NCBI GenBank assembly: GCA_910579325.1
Contig: CAJTTU010000005.1
Location: forward strand, 10,842-74,841
Source: an uncultured Lachnospiraceae bacterium
GTDB lineage: Bacteria > Bacillota > Clostridia > Lachnospirales > Lachnospiraceae
Direction of reading: 5' to 3'
DNA: 64,000 nt
This document shows positions 60,202 to 64,000 of the stretch, piece by piece. The position numbers and the translations under genes were made by a program. Positions within the stretch are counted from its first letter, which is position 1. Each line of letters opens with the position of its first letter. Under the pieces are notes generated by a model. The model had not been told where the DNA came from and did no database searches. It was given only the letters and a program-made list of their open reading frames with translations.

Positions 60202-61218
60202 TTATTCAGCGATTTCCAGTTCCGGCACATAGGGAACCCCGGCCTTTTTCGCATCCATAAACTTCTGTCCATGCTTCCGGATAAATTCCAGGCAGATCTT
60301 CTCATTGGCAGGGTTCAGGCTGTAAGCCACCGTGGAATCAATTATCAATCCGGTTCCGTCCCCGGCCAGCATCTCCATCCAGTCGATTACCATCTGCTCG
60401 ATCACATCCCTGGGCGTCCCCTGAGGCCCCAGAACCCGCTGGGTGTCCAGCCCCGGCATAAACACGATGCGGTCGCCATATTCCTTCTTGATTTTTTTCA
60501 GGTCATTGCAGGCCATCACGCTGTCCCACCCCTCAAATCCGCAGGATAGCCAGCTGGGAATCAGCTTTTCCACCTTACCGCAGCTGTGTTGTACCACATG
60601 GCGATAGCCCATGGCTCTGGCCGCGTCCACAATCCGCTTATACTGCGGGAAAATGTATGTCTCATAGAAATCTGTCTGGAAGAACTGGCCTCCCTGGGCT
60701 GCCATATCGTCATGATATACCAGAATATCCGGCTGACAGATCTCATAAACCTTTTGGAAAAGCCGGATCTTGTGGTCGGCGATCGCCGCAAGCAAAGCGC
60801 CGTATTCCTCCGGCTCCTCCATGGCGGCGCACATGGCCTCCTCAAACCCCATCAGGACATGGGTACGCTCAAAAATGCCGTTCAGGGAAACATATTGCAG
60901 CATATTGCTTTCCCTGTCGGTAAATGCCTTCGCCTCTTCCTCCATCGATGAAAAATCAATCTCATCCAGATTGGGAAACTGCACCTGTTCTCTCCACCGC
61001 TCAATATCTGTCAGGAGCGTTACATTTGTATCCGGATGAGTAATGTTCAATGAATCCGGGCAGCTGATCCAGTGGCAGCCCCATGCGTCATAACCAGTGG
61101 TCATAATCGGACGCTCCACAATATAATCCCTGATTCCATAGGCATCTGTTCCCAGATGTGGAATCCGCTCCGGCTGCTTGTGCTGAAAGATCAGTTCCAT
61201 ATTCTCCCTGTTCGTCAT
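60202..61218 (-). CDS. Uroporphyrinogen decarboxylase-family methyltransferase-like protein
   Basis: 338 residues. The UroD fold is indicated by a LIFQHKQPERIP N-terminal motif, a DILVYHDDMAAQGGQFF segment near residue 165 and the QHSCGKVEKLIP motif near residue 211, where His and Cys bind zinc in MtaA/CmuA-type cobamide-dependent methyltransferases. In Clostridia these proteins take part in demethylation of methylated compounds using corrinoid proteins. No corrinoid protein is adjacent. It is the first gene of a two-gene operon with NAT and divergent from a PucR-type regulator, which may control it in response to a substrate. Confidence 0.85.
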   Translation of the reverse strand: MTNRENMELIFQHKQPERIPHLGTDAYGIRDYIVERPIMTTGYDAWGCHWISCPDSLNITHPDTNVTLLTDIERWREQVQFPNLDEIDFSSMEEEAKAFTDRESNMLQYVSLNGIFERTHVLMGFEEAMCAAMEEPEEYGALLAAIADHKIRLFQKVYEICQPDILVYHDDMAAQGGQFFQTDFYETYIFPQYKRIVDAARAMGYRHVVQHSCGKVEKLIPSWLSCGFEGWDSVMACNDLKKIKKEYGDRIVFMPGLDTQRVLGPQGTPRDVIEQMVIDWMEMLAGDGTGLIIDSTVAYSLNPANEKICLEFIRKHGQKFMDAKKAGVPYVPELEIAE

Positions 61219-61542
61219 TTTTCTTCTCCTCCACGCTTATTTTTGTGAATCAATACCAAATCATCCCTTCGGCTGTTGATTCTGTTAAATCCATATGTTA
61301 CAATGAGTTTAACAGATTACTCTCAAGGTGTAATCGTGTTTGGTTTTTGAAATGAATTCGGTTTTCTTGTGCATCAGGCACAATATAAGGAAGACGTATC
61401 GAAATATGTACTCTGACAAGTATGGCTGCTTAAAATGGGTTTTTGATCCCCACGGCAGTCACCAAATATCCATACATCTCCTTGGAGCATTTGACATAGC
61501 TGCTTTAAATCGTTGTCTGATAAAAATAAAACAGGAGAAATC
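61219..61542. other. Divergent region between the UroD-family gene and the PucR-type gene
   Basis: 324 bases. A promoter for the regulator lies at 61276. A CGGCAGTCACCAAATATCCAT segment at about 61453-61473 resembles CGGCAGTCGCCAAATGCCCAT at 62590-62610 inside the regulator gene. No gene seen. Confidence 0.55.
61276..61304 (+). promoter_or_regulatory. Sigma-A-like promoter upstream of the PucR-type gene
   Basis: TTGATT, 17 bases, TACAAT. The leader to the ATG at 61543 would be about 230 bases. Confidence 0.55.
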
Positions 61543-63222
61543 ATGCGGCTGTCTCTTTCATTATATACGGAAAAACTAAATCTGCCCGAAGGCACATTCT
61601 GCCTTTACGATCACAGACAAGACAAATATGAAACCATCTTGCTCTACGGCGGCGGGGAAACGTCCCTGATTTCTCACAGCCTCTATCTGGTAAACGGAGA
61701 CGCCTGCAAAAAGCTGAATCCCGAAGCCGTTATGGACAGGCAGGCTGGTTTTATCCTGTTCAACATCGATGAAACCCTCTGGCAGACCGTAAAGCAGAAT
61801 CTTCGGGATCAGGCCGACCTGCTCTGTCTGAAGTCCCCCCAGGAGCAATCCATTCTGCTGAACCGCCTCCTGCTGATTAAGGCAGAGCTTGAACGGCAGA
61901 TTTACGAGCTTCAGGCACTGGCAGCCCGGCGCAGTTCCTTACAGGAAATGATCGAGCGCCTGTATTCCATTTTTGATAATCCGGCCTATCTGGTAGACAC
62001 CAGCTTTAAGGTGCTGGCCATCGACCGCAGCCATGGAATGAGAGAATTGAGCGCCACCTGGCGGCGGGCGGAGGATTACGGCTACCTTTCCCTGGATCTG
62101 ATCTCCGAGCTGATGCAGGAACGGGAACTGGACAGGATGGAATCGCCTGCCCGCGCCCATATCGTCCATTCTCCCTGCTTCTACACATCATTTATCAATT
62201 ATAATCTGCGCTGGCACGGCATATTACAGGGGCATCTTTTTATTGTCACCATGTTTAAAAAGGACGGTACAAAAGGTGATCTGGAGCTTACTGACCTGGT
62301 GGCGCCCATTATTTTACAGGCCATGCACAACAATGACCTGTATCAGCATCAGCGTGGATATCTATATGAAAATTTTATGAAAGATCTTTATGCGGGGAAT
62401 ATTACGGACGGGGAATATATCAAAGCCCAGATCCCATATCTGGGGCTGACCATGCACACTCCTTATTTTGTCGCGAAGGTAGCTGTCAGTTCTTCCGGCC
62501 AGGCTTCTGCCGACGGGCATCCTGCGGCATACGCCGGTGATACATTAAGTGAAATACCCCGCAGCAAGCTGCGGGGTATTTCACCCTCGCGGCAGTCGCC
62601 AAATGCCCATGTAAACATGGTCACTTGGCTCGTTGCCCGCGGGAATAAAATTGAGCGAATTTCCAACCAGTTAGAGAGGATGACAGATGTGCGGCTGGCA
62701 AAGTACGATGATTTTATTATGGGATTATTTTTACTTAAGAGAGAACAGACCCAGGAAAAACTTACCCAAAAACTGAAAAGTCTCGCCCAGACCGGAAAAC
62801 TGCGCATCGGGATCAGCGATCCGGCCTCCCGACTCACCGACATCTCCATCTGTGCCGCCCAGGCGGATACCGCCCTGTCCTGCTGCCCCGCGGATGCTTC
62901 CGGCAGCGTGGTCTTTTATTCGGAAATTGCCCTTGCGGACCTTCTCAGGGCTTCGGCGGCAAAGAAAAACCTCTTCTGCGCTACTGAGATCCGCCGGTTA
63001 CTCCAGGAGGAAGCCTCCGGTTCCGGCGTTTACGGCGAAACGCTCTTTACTTACCTGAAAAATGACTGCAGCCTGCAAAAAACCGCAGACGAACTCCATA
63101 TTCACAGAAATACATTAAGCTACCGGCTGGAACGGCTGAAAGAACGGTATCAGATCGATCTGGAGAATCCGGAGAAGAAACGGCGGTATTATCTGAGTTT
63201 GCTGATGGAGCAAATCTGTTAA
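61543..63222 (+). CDS. PucR/CdaR-family transcriptional regulator
   Basis: About 559 residues from the ATG at 61543, behind CAGGAG; an upstream TTG in frame has no binding site. The protein ends in a PucR-type helix-turn-helix (SLQKTADELHIHRNTLSYRLERL, near residue 520). A GGDEF-like/PucR middle domain precedes it. At about residues 324-360 an insertion (LSEIPRSKLRGISPSRQS) is encoded by a REP-like palindrome at 62551-62582, flanked by conserved sequence on both sides. The gene is divergent from the UroD-NAT operon and probably controls it. Effector unknown. Confidence 0.85.
   Translation: MRLSLSLYTEKLNLPEGTFCLYDHRQDKYETILLYGGGETSLISHSLYLVNGDACKKLNPEAVMDRQAGFILFNIDETLWQTVKQNLRDQADLLCLKSPQEQSILLNRLLLIKAELERQIYELQALAARRSSLQEMIERLYSIFDNPAYLVDTSFKVLAIDRSHGMRELSATWRRAEDYGYLSLDLISELMQERELDRMESPARAHIVHSPCFYTSFINYNLRWHGILQGHLFIVTMFKKDGTKGDLELTDLVAPIILQAMHNNDLYQHQRGYLYENFMKDLYAGNITDGEYIKAQIPYLGLTMHTPYFVAKVAVSSSGQASADGHPAAYAGDTLSEIPRSKLRGISPSRQSPNAHVNMVTWLVARGNKIERISNQLERMTDVRLAKYDDFIMGLFLLKREQTQEKLTQKLKSLAQTGKLRIGISDPASRLTDISICAAQADTALSCCPADASGSVVFYSEIALADLLRASAAKKNLFCATEIRRLLQEEASGSGVYGETLFTYLKNDCSLQKTADELHIHRNTLSYRLERLKERYQIDLENPEKKRRYYLSLLMEQIC
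62551..62582 (+). repeat. REP-like palindrome inside the PucR-type gene
   Basis: Perfect 15-bp inverted repeat GAAATACCCCGCAGC/GCTGCGGGGTATTTC with a two-base loop, within coding sequence and in frame. Confidence 0.85.
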
Positions 63223-63255
63223 AATTCAAATGATCCATCTAACATTAGCAGTCAT

Positions 63256-63298
63256 AAGAGGGGCGGTTATGGATCCCTGGCCCATAACCGCCCCTCTT
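63256..63298. terminator. Bidirectional terminator between PucR-type gene and hsp20
   Basis: Perfect 17-bp stem AAGAGGGGCGGTTATGG and its complement with a 9-base loop, in the 132-base gap between convergent genes. Confidence 0.85.
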
Positions 63299-63354
63299 CT
63301 TGTTAAAATCTTTTGATGCTTCTGTCTGAACCGTCTCTCGGCGATTCGCTCGAA

Positions 63355-63783
63355 TTACCCTTCGATGGCGATATATTTCTTCTCCTCCACCGCCGGCTTC
63401 GCTTCTTTCTTCGGCACTGACAGCTTCAGGGTGCCGTCCTCAAATTTCGCCTTGATATCCGTCTGCTCCACCGCTTCGCCTACATAGAAGCTTCTTCTGC
63501 AGGAGCCCACATATCTCTCCCGGCGGATGTAGCGGCTGTTCTCGTCCTTTTCTTCGTTGCTGGAATTTGTTGTGGCCTGAACGGTGAGATAACCGTCCTT
63601 CAGCTCTGCCTTGACGTCTTCCTTTTTCACACCCGGCATGTTCATCGTAATCTCATAGCCATTGCCGCAGTCCTTGATATCCGACCGCATCAGCTCACCG
63701 GAATTATGAGTGCCGCGGAAACCGAAAGGCGCATCGAAAAAGTCGTCAAACATATCTCTTCCAAAAATACTGGGCATCATCAT
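63355..63783 (-). CDS. Hsp20/alpha-crystallin small heat-shock protein
   Basis: 142 residues. The alpha-crystallin domain spans about 35-135: GYEITMNMPGVKKEDVKAELKDGYLTV-type strands near residue 45, an ERYVGSCRRSFYVG core near 90 and the KFEDGTLKLSVPK motif near residue 112. It prevents aggregation of unfolded proteins in the cytoplasm. AGGAG precedes the ATG at 63783, and a near-consensus vegetative promoter lies at 63845-63873. No CIRCE operator was seen, so control is probably not by HrcA. Confidence 0.94.
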   Translation of the reverse strand: MMMPSIFGRDMFDDFFDAPFGFRGTHNSGELMRSDIKDCGNGYEITMNMPGVKKEDVKAELKDGYLTVQATTNSSNEEKDENSRYIRRERYVGSCRRSFYVGEAVEQTDIKAKFEDGTLKLSVPKKEAKPAVEEKKYIAIEG

Positions 63784-63844
63784 AAGTCATCTCTCCTTTT
63801 CTATTTGTATTGCTTGTATTATTTGTTATCTTTGTTATATATGT

Positions 63845-63873
63845 ACTATAACACTAGCTTTTAATGTTGTCAA
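63845..63873 (-). promoter_or_regulatory. Sigma-A promoter of hsp20
   Basis: Read leftward: TTGACA, 17 bases, TATAGT. Leader about 60 bases. Confidence 0.8.
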
Positions 63874-63942
63874 CGGTTTTTCGGAGAGAAATTGTGAACT
63901 TTCTGTGAAATCCGTAGACCGGAATATATAATGCCATGAATT

Positions 63943-63992
63943 AGAATCCTGCTTCGCAGGATTCTCCGCCTGCGGCGGGTCGCCCTGGCGAC
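63943..63992. repeat. Three consecutive hairpins at the window end
   Basis: AGAATCCTGC/GCAGGATTCT, CCGCC/GGCGG and GTCGCC/GGCGAC, each with a two- or three-base loop and with no spacing between them. Confidence 0.6.
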
Positions 63993-64000
63993 ATTTTACC

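Overview
The window looks like chromosome of an anaerobic, spore-forming Clostridia, most likely a gut Lachnospiraceae. The grounds are GC-rich third positions, AGGAGG-type ribosome binding sites, the holB-ricT-trmN6-rsmI housekeeping cluster typical of Firmicutes, [FeFe]-hydrogenase maturases (hydE, hydF), a YyaC spore protease, sigma-G- and sigma-E-like promoter sequences, and several protein families (DUF5711-, DUF6128-, DUF4261-like) that I associate with Lachnospiraceae. Family assignments come from motif reading, not a database search.

Layout. 1-4.8 kb: leftward operon of three large membrane proteins of cell-surface glycan type (one cut by the window edge, a GT39-like mannosyltransferase, a GtrII-like glucosyltransferase). 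5.0-8.3 kb: a DUF4261-like protein, a Wzz-like chain-length protein and two small membrane proteins. 8.4-13.1 kb: rsmI, trmN6, ricT, holB and a DEDDh exonuclease, all leftward. 13.2-15.5 kb: rightward hydE-hydF. 15.6-17.6 kb: CheY-like and CheX-like proteins behind a frameshifted, truncated sensor kinase. 17.9-26.3 kb: a YtvI-like permease, an OmpR-type two-component system and a sporulation-flavoured group (DUF5711, LysM, YyaC, DUF6128). 26.4-30.1 kb: purC-purF-purB with a strong promoter. 30.4-36.6 kb: yfcE-like phosphatase, rdgB, a secreted papain-like protease, an RlmL-like methyltransferase, a small Asn-rich protein, a DUF1700-like protein and dtd. 36.7-43.6 kb: leuB-ilvD-ilvB-serC-serA, supplying branched-chain amino acids and serine. 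43.9-48.0 kb: an accessory block (AAA/PD-(D/E)XK protein, patatin-like lipase, HipA-like kinase). 48.2-53.6 kb: a large surface protein divergent from a LytTR/GHKL two-component system. 53.8-59.2 kb: a CofE-like protein, a lipoprotein-like protein and an AbiL-like RloB/RloA defence pair. 59.4-63.8 kb: arylamine N-acetyltransferase plus a UroD-family methyltransferase, divergent from a PucR-type regulator, then Hsp20.

The most unusual layer is between the genes. Several families of short structured repeats are scattered through the window. Two of them show compensatory base changes between copies: a TTAG...CTTA hairpin module near 31.8, 36.7 and 53.7 kb, and a two-hairpin leader placed directly against the ribosome binding sites of the genes starting at 6996 and 36109. 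A REP-like palindrome has also entered the PucR regulator in frame. The best candidate for a dedicated biological system is the AbiL-like pair at 57.0-59.2 kb. No rRNA, tRNA, CRISPR array, insertion sequence or recognised riboswitch was seen.
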